64,000 nucleotides of DNA from Roseiarcus sp963809245 (GTDB lineage Bacteria; Pseudomonadota; Alphaproteobacteria; Rhizobiales; Beijerinckiaceae): contig CAWEIU010000009.1 in NCBI GenBank assembly GCA_963809245.1, forward strand, positions 620,001 to 684,000, given 5' to 3'. Below the pieces are notes generated by a model. The model searched no databases and was not told the DNA's origin. It was given only the letters and a program-made list of their open reading frames with translations. A program made the translations under genes and the position numbers. Numbering within the stretch: the first letter of the stretch is position 1; each line of letters begins with the position of its first letter. Of this stretch, positions 27,554-37,718 are shown in pieces.

Positions 27554-28597
27554 TTACGCCTGCGCCGCCGCGAAGAGGTCGGCGCGGAAAAGGTCGCGCG
27601 CGATCCGGCGCGTCTCGTCCTCCGCCGCGATCTGGCCCGCCGCGATCATGGCCTCGATCACCCGGTCGGCGCGCGCCGCGCTCGGGGCGAGGGCCGCGCG
27701 GTCGATGCGCAGATAGTCGGGCGCAATTCGGGTGGTGCGTCCTGCGCCGGTCTCGAGGCGACCGGCGAGAATCGCTTCGATCGTCGCCGCCGGCGCGTCG
27801 AGATAGTGCGGGCGCGACAGATAGCCGGCCAGCGCGGCGCGGGCGCGTGGGTCTTCGGCCCATTGTGCGGCGGCGAACACGGCTCGGGTCAAGGCGATCG
27901 CGATCTCCGGACGGCGTTCCGCCTCGGCGGCGGGCAGCACGAGCAACTTTTCCGGCGCGTCGGCGATGAGATCGACGCCGAGCGCGACGATCGCCCCACT
28001 TCCCGCTTCCACCGCGAGCGCGTTCCAGGGCGCGCCGGCGCAAAAGCCATCGATCTGACCGCTGGCGAGGCTCGCCGCCATGAACTGCGGCGGCAGGACG
28101 ATGAGCGGCACATCCTCGCCCGCCTTCAGGCCGCCTAGGCGCAGGAATTCGTCGATCAGCAACGTGTGCATGGAGAATGGAAAGACGGAGGCGAGCACCG
28201 GCGGCTCGACGCCCTTGCCGGCGCGGCGCTTGACCAGATCGGCGAAGGCCGTCGCAGCCGCCGCGACGTCCTCGAGAGGGCCCGCGGCCTCGCTCATTTC
28301 ACGCACCAGAGCGCTCGACAAGGTGATCGAATTGCCATTCATGTTGAGGAGAGTCGGGGCGGCCATCGGCACGCGCAGATGCCCGAGCCCGAGCGTCGCG
28401 GCGATCGCCGCGGGCGCGAGCATCTGCGCCGCGTCCAGCATTCCGACCGACAGCCGGTCGCGCAGATTGGCCCAACTGACCTCGCGCGCCAGCTCGAGCG
28501 AAAGCCCCTCCCGCTCGGCGAAACCCTCTTCGCGCGCGGCGATCAGCAGCGCGGCGTCGACCAGCGGCAGGAAGCCGATGCGGAGCGTCGTCGTCAT
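27554..28597 (-). CDS. nasS: Nitrate-binding regulator NasS
   Basis: 347-aa cytoplasmic NrtA-like nitrate-binding protein without a signal peptide (starts MTTTLRIGFLPLVDAALL). Family blocks include ANLRDRLSVGMLDAAQMLAP, LNMNGNSITLS and DGFCAGAPWNALAV. In studied systems NasS holds NasT inactive and releases it when nitrate or nitrite binds. The start at 28597 overlaps the nasT stop (ATGA), so the two are co-translated, and the regulated leader lies just downstream. Confidence 0.9.
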   Translation of the reverse strand: MTTTLRIGFLPLVDAALLIAAREEGFAEREGLSLELAREVSWANLRDRLSVGMLDAAQMLAPAAIAATLGLGHLRVPMAAPTLLNMNGNSITLSSALVREMSEAAGPLEDVAAAATAFADLVKRRAGKGVEPPVLASVFPFSMHTLLIDEFLRLGGLKAGEDVPLIVLPPQFMAASLASGQIDGFCAGAPWNALAVEAGSGAIVALGVDLIADAPEKLLVLPAAEAERRPEIAIALTRAVFAAAQWAEDPRARAALAGYLSRPHYLDAPAATIEAILAGRLETGAGRTTRIAPDYLRIDRAALAPSAARADRVIEAMIAAGQIAAEDETRRIARDLFRADLFAAAQA

Positions 28598-29166
28598 CGC
28601 AGCAACCCCGCGGCAAGCACCACCGAGTGCGCGACTTCGGCGATGCGGCGGTTCTCGTTCATCGCCGCGCGTCGCAGCAACGCGTAGGCCTCCTCCTCCG
28701 AGATCGACTTGGCTTTCATCAGGATCCCCTTGGCGCGCTCGATCGTCTTGCGTTCGGCGAGTTGGTCGCGCGCCTCTTCGAGTTCCCTTCGCAGCCGTTC
28801 GAAGGCGTTGAAGCGGCTGATCGCCATGTCGAGGATCGCTTTGACCCGCTCCTTGCGTAGCCCGTCGACGATATAGGCGGAGACGCCGGCATCGACAGCC
28901 GCCTCGATCATCGCCGCATCCGACTGGTCGACGAACATCGCGACTGGCCGTCGCACGGTGCGGCTCACCATGAACATGTTCTCGAGAATGTCGCGGCTGG
29001 GGTTCTCGAGGCCGATCAGCACGACGTCGGGCTCCAACGCGACGAGTTGCTTGAGCAGCGCGGTCATTTCCGTCACCCGCACGATGTCGGAATGGCCGGC
29101 GCCCCGCAGTCCCGCTTCGATGATCGTCCCGCGCGCCGAGTTGTCGTCGACGATTGCGATCCGCAT
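28594..29166 (-). CDS. nasT: ANTAR-domain antiterminator NasT
   Basis: 190-aa response-regulator-like protein: receiver-like domain (MRIAIVDDNSARG at the start) joined by a coiled-coil linker (FERLRRELEEARDQLAERK) to a C-terminal ANTAR RNA-binding domain (ERAKGILMKAKSISEEEAYA). Binds the two-hairpin leader RNA at 27328-27390 and prevents termination. ATG at 29166 is chosen because it starts the receiver fold directly. Coupled to nasS by ATGA. Confidence 0.92.
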   Translation of the reverse strand: MRIAIVDDNSARGTIIEAGLRGAGHSDIVRVTEMTALLKQLVALEPDVVLIGLENPSRDILENMFMVSRTVRRPVAMFVDQSDAAMIEAAVDAGVSAYIVDGLRKERVKAILDMAISRFNAFERLRRELEEARDQLAERKTIERAKGILMKAKSISEEEAYALLRRAAMNENRRIAEVAHSVVLAAGLLR

Positions 29167-29617
29167 CACGGGGTCTCGCGTCGGGAATGGCGGCGTCGAG
29201 CGGGCGCAATCGTCATGCCTCTGCAGCATGCAAACGCCGTGCCGGCCAGCGCTTGTCGCGCGGCGCGCGCCGACGCCGCGGCCGCCTTCAGGATCGGCTC
29301 GATCGTTGATCGATTACGTGCGGGTCTTGCAAGAGACCATCGCATCCATGCTTCACGTCTGCACGACATCAGTCTCGTCAATGCATCGTATTCGCCTGAC
29401 GTCAATGCAATTCGACGGACGACCGCACCATGTCGCATACCAAGATATGAGTGTGCGCAACCAGCACGGGGTCCGACGCCAACCAACGTACGATACCGAA
29501 TTGCGCCACGCGCCACTAGACTCCTAACCAGCCGCGCCTCTCGCGAGACAGCGTTATCGAGATCCCAATTCAAACATCGAGGGGATCGAGCGGCGACAAG
29601 GCGCGGGACCGGAGCGC
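29167..29617. other. Divergent intergenic region (451 b)
   Basis: Lies between nasT (minus) and the Ser/Met-rich exported protein (plus); it should contain the promoters for both. No convincing coding frame, operator or sigma-54 site was found. Confidence 0.35.
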
Positions 29618-30484
29618 GTGCACGTGATCGAATTCATCGAATCGTTGATGAGCCTAGTGGCGCAGGGCAGTTCCAATGCAGGAATGCGGCCGAACGCGCT
29701 GACCCGAGTCATCATGATGGCTGCCGCCGTGGCAGCCTTGGCCTGCGGCCCCGCCGTAGCACAAAACGCACCCGGAACTTTGCCGCTTGGCATGTCGTCT
29801 CCACTTGGAGTTGGTTCCGCATCGCCGGTCCCACCCACCCTTGTCCCCCTGGGCGCAACGGCGCTTCCGGTGCAAGGAGTGAGCCCGATGGCGTCGTCCG
29901 GATCCGCGCCGCCGTCAACGGGCTCACGCCGGGGATGCGCAGGCTTCGGAAGTTCAATCGCGGAGTCGTCATACGGCCTGGGAACTTCGGTCATGATGTC
30001 AGGAATGGGAGTTTCGTCGGCGGGGATGGGCATGTCGTCCTCGGACATGGGCGGCTCATCCTCGAGCATGGAAAGCTCGTCCTCAGGCATCGGAAGTTCA
30101 ATGACCGGGTCCTCGTTCGGCACCGGCCTGTCAACTGGCGAGACTTCGGGGGCGCCCTCGACGTTTGACGGCGGCGGCATGGCGGGAGATGCGTCGGGCA
30201 CTTGTGCTACCGGCAGCAGCTCTTTGGCGGGGTCTGCGGCGTCAGCCTCGTCACCCGAGCGCGTTGGAATTCCGTTGGGCTCCACCGAGCTAGGAGCCGG
30301 AGGCCTCAGCCCCCTCTCCGCCGTTCCACCGCTGAATTATTTGTCGGAGCCTTCGATCATAGGATCGACTCCGTGCCCGACCACCGGAATGTCTTCGACG
30401 ACCGGAATGTCTTCGATGACCGGGATGTCTTCCATGACCGGAATGTCTTCGATGATCGGAATGTCTACGTCTTCCGGTTGCTGA
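29618..30484 (+). CDS. Exported Ser/Gly/Met-rich low-complexity protein
   Basis: 288 aa, unrecognised function. A hydrophobic stretch ending ALACGPAVAQ (near residue 50) looks like a signal peptide, so the real start may be an internal Met such as MRPNALTR. The mature protein is built almost entirely of Ser, Gly, Met, Thr and Pro: first blocks like GTLPLGMSSPLGVGSASP, then SGMGVSSAGMGMSSSDMGG, finally five copies of a TGMSSM hexapeptide encoded by an 18-bp tandem repeat. It ends 22 bases before an RND adaptor gene, suggesting co-expression. Codon structure and signal peptide favour the plus strand over the open frame on the minus strand. Confidence 0.6.
   Translation: MHVIEFIESLMSLVAQGSSNAGMRPNALTRVIMMAAAVAALACGPAVAQNAPGTLPLGMSSPLGVGSASPVPPTLVPLGATALPVQGVSPMASSGSAPPSTGSRRGCAGFGSSIAESSYGLGTSVMMSGMGVSSAGMGMSSSDMGGSSSSMESSSSGIGSSMTGSSFGTGLSTGETSGAPSTFDGGGMAGDASGTCATGSSSLAGSAASASSPERVGIPLGSTELGAGGLSPLSAVPPLNYLSEPSIIGSTPCPTTGMSSTTGMSSMTGMSSMTGMSSMIGMSTSSGC
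30383..30466 (+). repeat. 18-bp tandem repeat, about 4.7 copies
   Basis: Unit begins ACCGGAATGTCTTCGATG and encodes the TGMSSM hexapeptide at the C-terminus of the exported low-complexity protein. Copies differ at one to three bases. A period of six codons keeps the frame if copy number changes. Confidence 0.85.
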
Positions 30485-30506
30485 ACACCATCTCGCAGGG
30501 GCGCAC

Positions 30507-31688
30507 ATGCGACGCAAGATTGTCATTCCAAGCGTTTTGCTGATTGCCGTCGTTGGGATCGGCAGCGGTCTCGCGATTACGCATGCGGCCTGGGGCAAAC
30601 GGTCAGAGCCTCCCGTTGTCGCGGCGCCGCCGGCGCCTGTCGTCGCCGGAACGGTCGCTCAGCACGACGTGCCAATCTATATGACCGGCGTTGGAACCGT
30701 CATCGCCTACAACACGGTCGTCGTGCGCAGCCAGATCCAGGGACAGATCTTCAGCATCAACTTCACCGAAGGGCAGGCTGTACACGCCGGCGATGTGCTC
30801 GCGCAGATCGATCCCAGGCCTTACCAAGCCCAGGTCGACCAGTTGACGGCCACGCGCGATCGCGATGAGGCCCAGCTCGTGAATGCTCAGGCCAATCTCA
30901 CGCGTTACACGCCGCTGGGGAAAGAGGGTTGGGCCACGCCGCAATTGCTCGACACTCAGAGGGCGCAAGTGGTGCAGCTGCAAAACGCCGTCAAGTCGGA
31001 CGAGGCGCTCATTCAAGCCGCGCAGGTTCAACTTGGCTATACCCGGCTGACCTCGCCGATCGATGGCGTGGTCGGGATCCGTCAGATCGACATCGGCAAC
31101 ATCATCCACCCCTCGGACGCCGGGCTCGTCGTCGTCACACAGATCGACCCGATTTCGCTGATATTCACACTCCCGGAGACATTTCTGCCGAAGATTCAGC
31201 AGCAGGAGGAGAAAACCAAGCGGCCGCTCAGCGTTATCGCCTACAGTCAGGACGACACGATCAAACTGGATGCAGGCGTGCTCGGTCTCGTCAACAACGA
31301 GATCGTGCAGACCACCGGTTCGATCCAGCTCAAAGCGAATTTTCCCAACAAGGCGCATCACCTATGGCCGGGCCAACTCGTCAATGCGCGGCTGCTCCTC
31401 GACACGCGGCATAACGGTCTGACCGTTCCCGCGTCCGCCGTGCAGCAGGGTCCACAGGGACCCTACACATACGTGATCAATCCCGACAACACCGTGGCGA
31501 TCCGCCCGATCAAGGTCGCGCAGATCAGCGAGGGCCAGGCGCTGATTGATTCCGGCCTCCAGGCCAACGAGCAGGTCGTGGTCGACGGACAATACAAGCT
31601 GCAGCCCGGCACGCATGTCACGATCCTGCACGGCAAGGCGGCAGAGGAAGCCGCCGCACAAAGCGCGCAGCAGGCGCCGATCCCATGA
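30507..31688 (+). CDS. MdtA/AcrA-type RND periplasmic adaptor
   Basis: 393-aa membrane-fusion protein. N-terminal anchor VLLIAVVGIGSGLAITHA; lipoyl halves VVVRSQIQGQIFSINFTEG and LTSPIDGVVGIRQIDIGN flank a helical hairpin; the beta-barrel region contains DPISLIFTLPETFLPKI, typical of MdtA. It links an inner-membrane RND pump to an outer membrane channel. Its stop overlaps the pump gene start (ATGA). No outer membrane factor is encoded beside it. Confidence 0.92.
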   Translation: MRRKIVIPSVLLIAVVGIGSGLAITHAAWGKRSEPPVVAAPPAPVVAGTVAQHDVPIYMTGVGTVIAYNTVVVRSQIQGQIFSINFTEGQAVHAGDVLAQIDPRPYQAQVDQLTATRDRDEAQLVNAQANLTRYTPLGKEGWATPQLLDTQRAQVVQLQNAVKSDEALIQAAQVQLGYTRLTSPIDGVVGIRQIDIGNIIHPSDAGLVVVTQIDPISLIFTLPETFLPKIQQQEEKTKRPLSVIAYSQDDTIKLDAGVLGLVNNEIVQTTGSIQLKANFPNKAHHLWPGQLVNARLLLDTRHNGLTVPASAVQQGPQGPYTYVINPDNTVAIRPIKVAQISEGQALIDSGLQANEQVVVDGQYKLQPGTHVTILHGKAAEEAAAQSAQQAPIP

Positions 31689-34600
31689 ACATTTCCGCTC
31701 CATTCATCCAGCGGCCGATCGCGACCGCTCTGCTGATGGTTGGGTTGCTGGTTGGCGGTCTGGTCGCCTATCCCCTGATGCCGGTGGCCTCGCTACCGAA
31801 CGTCAACTATCCGACTTTGACCGTCACGGCGCAGTTGCCGGGCGCCGATCCGCAGACGATGGCCTCCACAGTGGCGTCGCCGCTCGAGTTGCAGTTCGGC
31901 GAGATCGCGGGCCTCACCCAGATGACGTCGTCGAGTTCGCTCGGCTATACCCAGATCACCCTGCAATTCGAATTGAGCCGCCCCATCGATGGAGCGGTTG
32001 CCGATACGCTGTCGGCGATCAATGCGGCAGGCGCCTACCTGCCGAAGGATTTGCCATACCCGCCTTTGATCCGGAAGGTGAACCCGGCGGACACGCCGAT
32101 CCTGACGCTCGCCGTCTGGTCGGACAGCCTGCCGCTGACGGTCGTCGACGCTTATGCGCAAAATATTCTGTTCGAAAAGCTGTCGCAGGTATCCGGGGTC
32201 GGCCTCATAGGCATCGGAGGTGAGCAGCAGCCGACCGTCCGCGTACAGGTCGATCCCGAAGCGCTCGCCGCTCGCGGCATCAACCTCGAGGATGTGCGCA
32301 CGGTGCTCGGGCAGGCGAATGTCGATCTCCCGAAGGGCACGCTCAACAGCCCGCGCCAGACCTACACGATCAACACCAACGATCAACGGTTCAAGCCGGA
32401 CCAATACGACAATCTGATCATCGCCTACCGCAACGGTTCGCCGGTCTACGTACGCGACATCGGTCACGCCGTCAGTGCGGGAGAGAACGAGCTGATTTCC
32501 GGTTGGTTCAACAAGAGACGCGCGATCATTCTGGCGATTCAGCGCGAGCCCGGCGCCAACGTCATCGAGACGGTGAAGCGGATCAAGGCGATGTTGCCGG
32601 TGCTCGAGGCCTCGATTCCCTCAGCCGTCAAGGTGTCCGTCGTTTCGGACCGCACCCAGACCATCCGTGCGGCGGTGGACGACGTGCAATTCACGTTGCT
32701 GCTGACGGTCGCGCTGGTGGTGATGGTGATCTTCATTTTCCTGCGCAATTTCTGGGCCACCATCATTCCGGCGATCACTGTGCCGCTGGCGCTGGTCGGC
32801 ACCTTCGCAGTGCTCTACGAGTTCGGTTACACCCTCGACAATCTCTCGCTGATGGCCTTGTCGATCGCAGTCGGCTTCGTGGTCGACGACGCCGTCGTCG
32901 AGATCGAGAACATCGTACGGCATATGGAGGAGGGCCTGTCGCCATACGACGCGGCGATGAAAGGGTCTGGCGAAATCGGCTTCACCGTCATGGCGATCAC
33001 CTTCTCGCTCATCGCCGTGTTCATTCCGTTGTTCCTGATGAGCGGCTACGTGGGATTGCTGTTCCGCGAGTTCGCCGCCACGGTGAGCATTGCGCTCGTT
33101 CTCTCGCTGGTGATCTCGCGGACGCTCACCCCGATGATGTGCGCATATTTGCTCAAGCCGGAGAGCAAGGAGCACGGATGGCTCTACCGAATGTCTGAGC
33201 GGGGCTTCGACGGTCTGCTCTACGTTTATGAGGCGGGCCTCAAGATCGTCATGCGGCACCGCTTCATCACGCTGATGGTGATGTTCAGCACCATCGCGCT
33301 GACCGGATATCTCTACGTGGTGATACCAAAGGGATTCTTTCCCCAGCAGGATACTGGATTGATCATCGGCCAGTCCGAGGCGGCGCAGGATATTTCGTTC
33401 CAGGCCATGGTGGAACGCCAGCAGGCTCAGCTCGACGCCTTGATGCGCGATCCGGCCGTCGAACTCGGTCAGCTCGGCGGTGGGCGCCGGGGGCGGCGTC
33501 TACACGCTCAATGACGGCCGCGTGTACATCCAGCTCAAGCCCGCAAACCAACGTGAACCGATCGACAAGGTGATCGCGCGGCTGCAGAGGAGTCTCGCCA
33601 AGATCCAGGGGATCACGCTTTACATGCAGCCTGCGCAGGACATCACCATCGGCGCGCGGCTGAACAAGACCCAGTTTCAGTATACCTTGGACGACGCCGA
33701 TCCCGGCGAGCTCAACCATTGGGCGGCGCTGTTCCTCGACAAGATCAAGGCCAGCCCGGGCATCACCGACGTCACCACCGATCAGCTCAATGCCGGGCCG
33801 ATGCTCGACGTCACCATCAAGCGCGATGTCGCCTCGAGCTACGGCATCCTACCCTACACCATCGACAACACGCTCGACGACGCCTTCGGCCAGCGCATCG
33901 TTTCGACCATTTACACCACCCTGCAGCAGTACCATGTCATCCTGGAGGTGAACCCCAAGTTCCAGTACGGGCCCGAGGCGCTCAACAACATCTATATCAG
34001 GTCATCGAGCGGGCAGCAGGTGCCGCTATCGACGCTGGTCGACACCGTCGAGAAGACGTCGCCGCTCCTCATCAACCATCAGGGCCAGTTCCCGTCGGTG
34101 ACGATCTCGTTCAATCTCGCGCCGGGGGTGGCGATCGGCCAGGCGGTGAGCGCCATCCAGCGCGTTCAGAAGGAACTGCTGCCGCCGCTCTCGCTGCAGA
34201 CCAGCTTCCAGGGCAACGCACAGGCGTTCGGAGCGTCGCTGTCGAGCACGCCAATCCTGATCGCCGCGGCGCTCTTCGTCATCTACCTCATTCTCGGAGT
34301 GCTCTACGAAAGCGTGATCCACCCGATCACCATCATTTCGACCCTACCGTCGGCCGGCGTCGGCGCGCTGCTGCTGCTGATGGCCGTGCATATGGATTTG
34401 AGCGTGATTGCGATCGTCGGCATCATATTGCTCATCGGCATCGTCAAGAAGAACGGCATCATGCTGGTCGATTTTGCTCAGCATGTCGAACACAGCGAAG
34501 GCTTGACGGCGGAGGAGTCGATGTATCAGGCCTGCGTGCTGCGCTTTCGGCCTATCCTGATGACAACGATGGCGGCGCTGCTCGGCGCCGTGCCGATGAT

Positions 34601-34799
34601 GGTGGGTACGGGGGTCGGCTCGGAGATCCGCCAGCCGCTCGGCTACACCATCGTCGGCGGCTTGGCTGTGTCGCAAATCCTCACGCTCTATACGACCCCG
34701 GTCGTTTACATCTACCTGAACCGGCTGCAGACCTGGATGTTCGGGGAAAAGAGGAAGCACGCGGCCTCCGGCGGCGCCGTGCCTGCGCCTGCGGAATGA
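31685..34799 (+). CDS. MdtB/MdtC-type RND multidrug efflux pump, one frameshift
   Basis: About 1037-aa proton-driven inner-membrane exporter. N-terminus ISAPFIQRPIATALLMVGL, TM4 proton-relay region AVGFVVDDAVVEIENIVRHM and the second-half motif ALFVIYLILGVLYESVIHP are all present. The frame breaks in the second periplasmic loop: GAACTC at 33461-33466 should read GACTC, giving DPAVDSVSSAVGAGGGVYTL and restoring the frame that stops at 34799. Coupled by ATGA to its adaptor. Substrates unknown. The break looks like an assembly error. Confidence 0.9.
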
Positions 34800-34872
34800 A
34801 TGACGAACAGCAGGGTTCTGGGTTTGTCGACGCGAACGAGCTCCGCTTCGGATCCGTCGCGTCGGCGGAACC

Positions 34873-34998
34873 GTCTTTGCGAGCGTAGCGAAGCAATTCA
34901 GCGATCGAGGTCTTGCCAGCAAGTCGCGAGTTGTTCCGTGGGCGCCTCAATCGGCAAACGCCTCGACCTCTGGATCGCCGCGCTTCGCTCGCGATGAC
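34873..34998. repeat. Degenerate palindromic intergenic repeat
   Basis: Starts TTTGCGAGCGTAGCGAAGCA and ends CGCTTCGCTCGCGATGAC; a diverged member of the family seen at 3165-3254. It lies directly after the RND pump gene and abuts the better-preserved copy at 35005. Confidence 0.5.
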
Positions 34999-35004
34999 GA
35001 CAGC

Positions 35005-35093
35005 GTCATTGCGAGGAGCCTAGCGACGAAGCAATCCATTCCTCAGCTTGCATCGTCGGCGCAAATGGATTGCTTCGCTCCGCTCGTAATGAC
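35005..35093. repeat. Palindromic intergenic repeat, copy 2 (centre inverted)
   Basis: 89 bases from GTCATTGCGAGGAGCC to GCTCGTAATGAC with inner arms GAAGCAATCCA and TGGATTGCTTCG. Its centre (GCTTGCATCGTCGGCGC) is the reverse complement of the centre of copy 1 at 3165-3254, so the whole element is present in the opposite orientation. With its neighbour it fills the 34800-35138 gap, which has no gene. Confidence 0.75.
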
Positions 35094-35138
35094 GGGACAG
35101 TTCGATCAAAATGCAAAATGCGCTAGAGACCGCGGGCT

Positions 35139-35435
35139 CTAATTCAGCTCCTCGAGAATCAGCACCTTCAGAGGGGCCGCCAGCAGCGTTTCGAATTCCT
35201 TCGCCATCGCCAGGAAATGTGGCGTCGTCAGGTGCTCGTCCAACGCCGCCCGACTTTTCCATCGCTCGACGAAGACGAAGCGCGAGGGCTGATCGAGGTC
35301 CTTGTGCGGGGTGTACAACCGGCATCCCGGCTCGCGCCGGGTGGGCCCTACGCAGGCGCGGATGGCTGCGGCGACGTCGGGCTCACGGCCCGGATTGGCT
35401 TCGGCGATCGCGACAACGCAGATGTCTTCGCTCAT
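35139..35435 (-). CDS. YgiN-like antibiotic biosynthesis monooxygenase (ABM) domain protein
   Basis: 98-aa single-domain ABM protein (dimeric alpha/beta barrel fold). Typical motifs are CVVAIAEANPGREPDVAAAI, EPGCRLYTPHKD and FVFVERWKSRAALDEHLTTP. Family members act on quinols or are detoxifying monooxygenases without cofactors; the substrate here is unknown. It follows the porin gene on the same strand, 18 bases apart, so they are probably co-transcribed. Confidence 0.85.
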   Translation of the reverse strand: MSEDICVVAIAEANPGREPDVAAAIRACVGPTRREPGCRLYTPHKDLDQPSRFVFVERWKSRAALDEHLTTPHFLAMAKEFETLLAAPLKVLILEELN

Positions 35436-35453
35436 TGATGGGTATCCTTTCCC

Positions 35454-37115
35454 TTAGTAGGCGGCCTGAATGCGCATGGCGAGCGCCTGCGCAGTCTGGC
35501 CTATCTGCGCTCCGCTCGGGTTGAGCCGGTCGACGTCGATCCAGTCATAATCCAGCATCAGGCGGATATTGTCGTTGGGATACCAGTTGAGCCCGACCGA
35601 ATAGACTTGTTGCTTGCCGCCATAGACGCCGCCGGTCACGGTTTCCGGCAATCCGGGCGTGGCGCGATCGTTGAGATCCGTCAGGCTGTATCGGCCGACG
35701 AGTTCGAACGCGCCCCACTGGTGCTGGCTGAGCGAAAACGGATGCGCGGGAATGGGGCTGTCGAACGCGGCGATCGACGGATTGTAAAGCCTCGGCTCTC
35801 CGGTCAGTGTCCACGACCCCTCGAGATAGCCGCCCGAGAAATTGAGTTGCTGGCTCTGGACGGCGGTGGTCTCGTCGCGATCGATGGCGATCTGAATGTA
35901 CTCGCCCTGCAGAAGCAGGTTGCGCCAGCGCGCGCCGAATTCAGGTCCCCACTCATCGGCGTTACGCGCGCTGAGCGCGCCGGTGCTGATCAGGTCGCTG
36001 GAAGGGGGAGCCAGATGGAGCTCGGGCCAGTCTTGGAGGGTAACCGTTTGGCCGGTGGCGGATCTCTCCGGACGAAAGGAATCCGAGGCGGAGAATCCCA
36101 GATGCAGGTCAGCGTCAGGCGTCGCGATTGGTCGTCCCGCGACGCGAAAGGTGGCCCCGGTCTGCGCGAATGTGGCCTCGTTGTCTTCCTGCGCGCCGGC
36201 GGTCGGGCCGGTCAAATAGCTGGCGAGGAACCAATGGTCGCCCCAGGTCTTGCCGCCGAGCGAGGCGCGCGTTTGGCCGGCCGCGAGACCGCGGGCGATG
36301 TTGATGATGCTCGGCCGCTCCATGAACATGATGTCTTCGTCGCTCGTCGCATCGGACATGGTCAGAGAAGGACGATAGTAGCCGGCTGTCAGCAACGTGT
36401 CCTTGAAGCCCGTATAGTTGATGTTGGCTTCGTAGAGCGAGAAAATCCCGTCGGGCGAGCCGCCGAATTCGGGCGTGACTTTGACAAAGACGTCGCCGTC
36501 CTGGACTGTGATGGGAACGCGCGCGCGCCGCAGGTTGGCGTCCCAGACGGGGAGTTGTTGCGCGTCCGCCGGCCTGTTCCCGCTCTGGAAAGAGCCGCCC
36601 ACATCATACCAGAACTGCAATCCGATCGAGGCCGAGAACTGGCCGTCGGCCGAGGTGAAGGTCGGGCGGCCATTTGGGAACGACAAGCCGCCGTATGGGG
36701 ACGCAATTTGCTGCCCCGCCGAATTCGGCGCCGCGGCTCCGACCTGCGCCCGCCCAGAGGCCGCGCCTGGCGCCGTCGCGACCGAGGGATTGGGCCCGCT
36801 TGAGCGCACGACCGGGGCCGCCGTTCCCCCGCGCGCGGCGGCGCTTTGCTGGTCGCGCGCGGCGAGGGAGTGCTTCAGCGCCCTTACCTCGCCTTCGAGG
36901 GAGCGCATCTCGCGCTCATGGGCCGCCTGCAAGGCCTTGATCTGTTGCTCGAGCGCATCGAGGCGCGGATCAGCCGATTGTGCGTAGGCGTGGCCCGAAG
37001 AAATCGTTCCGGTTGCGAGAGCCGTCCCGGCGATGAGCGCCAGAGAGAGAACTTTTGAGAAGCGTGGTCGTCCAGAATAACGCAAACGCGCAAAATGACA
37101 AATTGTCGACGGCAT
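35454..37115 (-). CDS. OprO/OprP-like phosphate-selective porin family protein
   Basis: 553-aa outer membrane protein. A signal peptide ends near GHAYAQS. A coiled-coil segment (LDALEQQIKALQAAHEREM, about 50-90) precedes a Pro/Ala/Gly linker and the beta-barrel, with blocks FSASIGLQFWYDVGGSF, VKVTPEFGGSPDGIFSLYEA and VGLNWYPNDNIRLMLDYDW, ending in a terminal tyrosine as outer membrane barrels do. Family members pass phosphate or polyphosphate; that specificity is inferred from family only. It is divergent from the molybdate/tungstate transporter across a 600-base gap. Confidence 0.88.
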   Translation of the reverse strand: MPSTICHFARLRYSGRPRFSKVLSLALIAGTALATGTISSGHAYAQSADPRLDALEQQIKALQAAHEREMRSLEGEVRALKHSLAARDQQSAAARGGTAAPVVRSSGPNPSVATAPGAASGRAQVGAAAPNSAGQQIASPYGGLSFPNGRPTFTSADGQFSASIGLQFWYDVGGSFQSGNRPADAQQLPVWDANLRRARVPITVQDGDVFVKVTPEFGGSPDGIFSLYEANINYTGFKDTLLTAGYYRPSLTMSDATSDEDIMFMERPSIINIARGLAAGQTRASLGGKTWGDHWFLASYLTGPTAGAQEDNEATFAQTGATFRVAGRPIATPDADLHLGFSASDSFRPERSATGQTVTLQDWPELHLAPPSSDLISTGALSARNADEWGPEFGARWRNLLLQGEYIQIAIDRDETTAVQSQQLNFSGGYLEGSWTLTGEPRLYNPSIAAFDSPIPAHPFSLSQHQWGAFELVGRYSLTDLNDRATPGLPETVTGGVYGGKQQVYSVGLNWYPNDNIRLMLDYDWIDVDRLNPSGAQIGQTAQALAMRIQAAY

Positions 37116-37718
37116 TGCTGTTGGTCTCTCTTCTATCGAGCTATCCGGGCGCGCAGCTCAATTTGCACAATCGCGTGGTGGGGTAACGCTCGTCATCGAC
37201 GAATATAACGATGGCGAAAGCTGTTAATCTTGATATTAGATCGGCCGTCAAGTGCGTAGAGACGGTTTTCTACCAGTCTGCCCGTTCGGTTATTCTAACG
37301 TAATCTTGTAGAATTTCGCGAATATCAGCATAGCTGCGAGAGGCGCAGCCAGGACGACCTTCGAACAGCTTGGTTTTGCATGCGCGGCCGGCCGAATTCT
37401 TGGAGTTCGGCGGAGGGTCGCTCGCCGGAGCTGCAGACGCGGCGCCCGATCCAGTCTTCGCAGATCTCGAACCGCGCGACCAATTGTGCGCTGGCGCTTA
37501 TCGAAATGGACCTTCGTATTACGGCGGTAAACCTTGGTTTAGGGTGAGCGCTGTTCAGGCGCCGAGGGTTTGCGAGAGTTGGTCGTACTGGCCGACGCGG
37601 CGGACTCGCTCGCCCCGCATCGACACGTTGGAACAGCAATTTGAAGGTTCGGCCGTAGCCCGCCATGCTTAGACGCGCTAGGAATTGTGTCCATCTACTT
37701 TCGACAGGAGGCCCCCTT
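37116..37718. other. Divergent intergenic region (603 b)
   Basis: Between the porin and the molybdate/tungstate-binding gene. The part from about 37190 to 37340 is noticeably AT-richer than the rest (for example TGTTAATCTTGATATTAGAT) and is the probable promoter area. Open frames here have no family-like features. I see no clear ModE site. Confidence 0.4.

Noticed and set aside
27554..29209. Single 551-aa minus-strand frame covering nasS and nasT
   Set aside because: Only the nasS part is coding in this frame; the upstream half is an out-of-frame reading of nasT, whose own frame encodes a clear ANTAR protein.
29554..30285. 243-aa acidic Pro-rich minus-strand frame
   Set aside because: Complementary to the Ser/Gly/Met repeats; has no ribosome site or signal peptide, whereas the plus-strand frame has a signal sequence and operon position.
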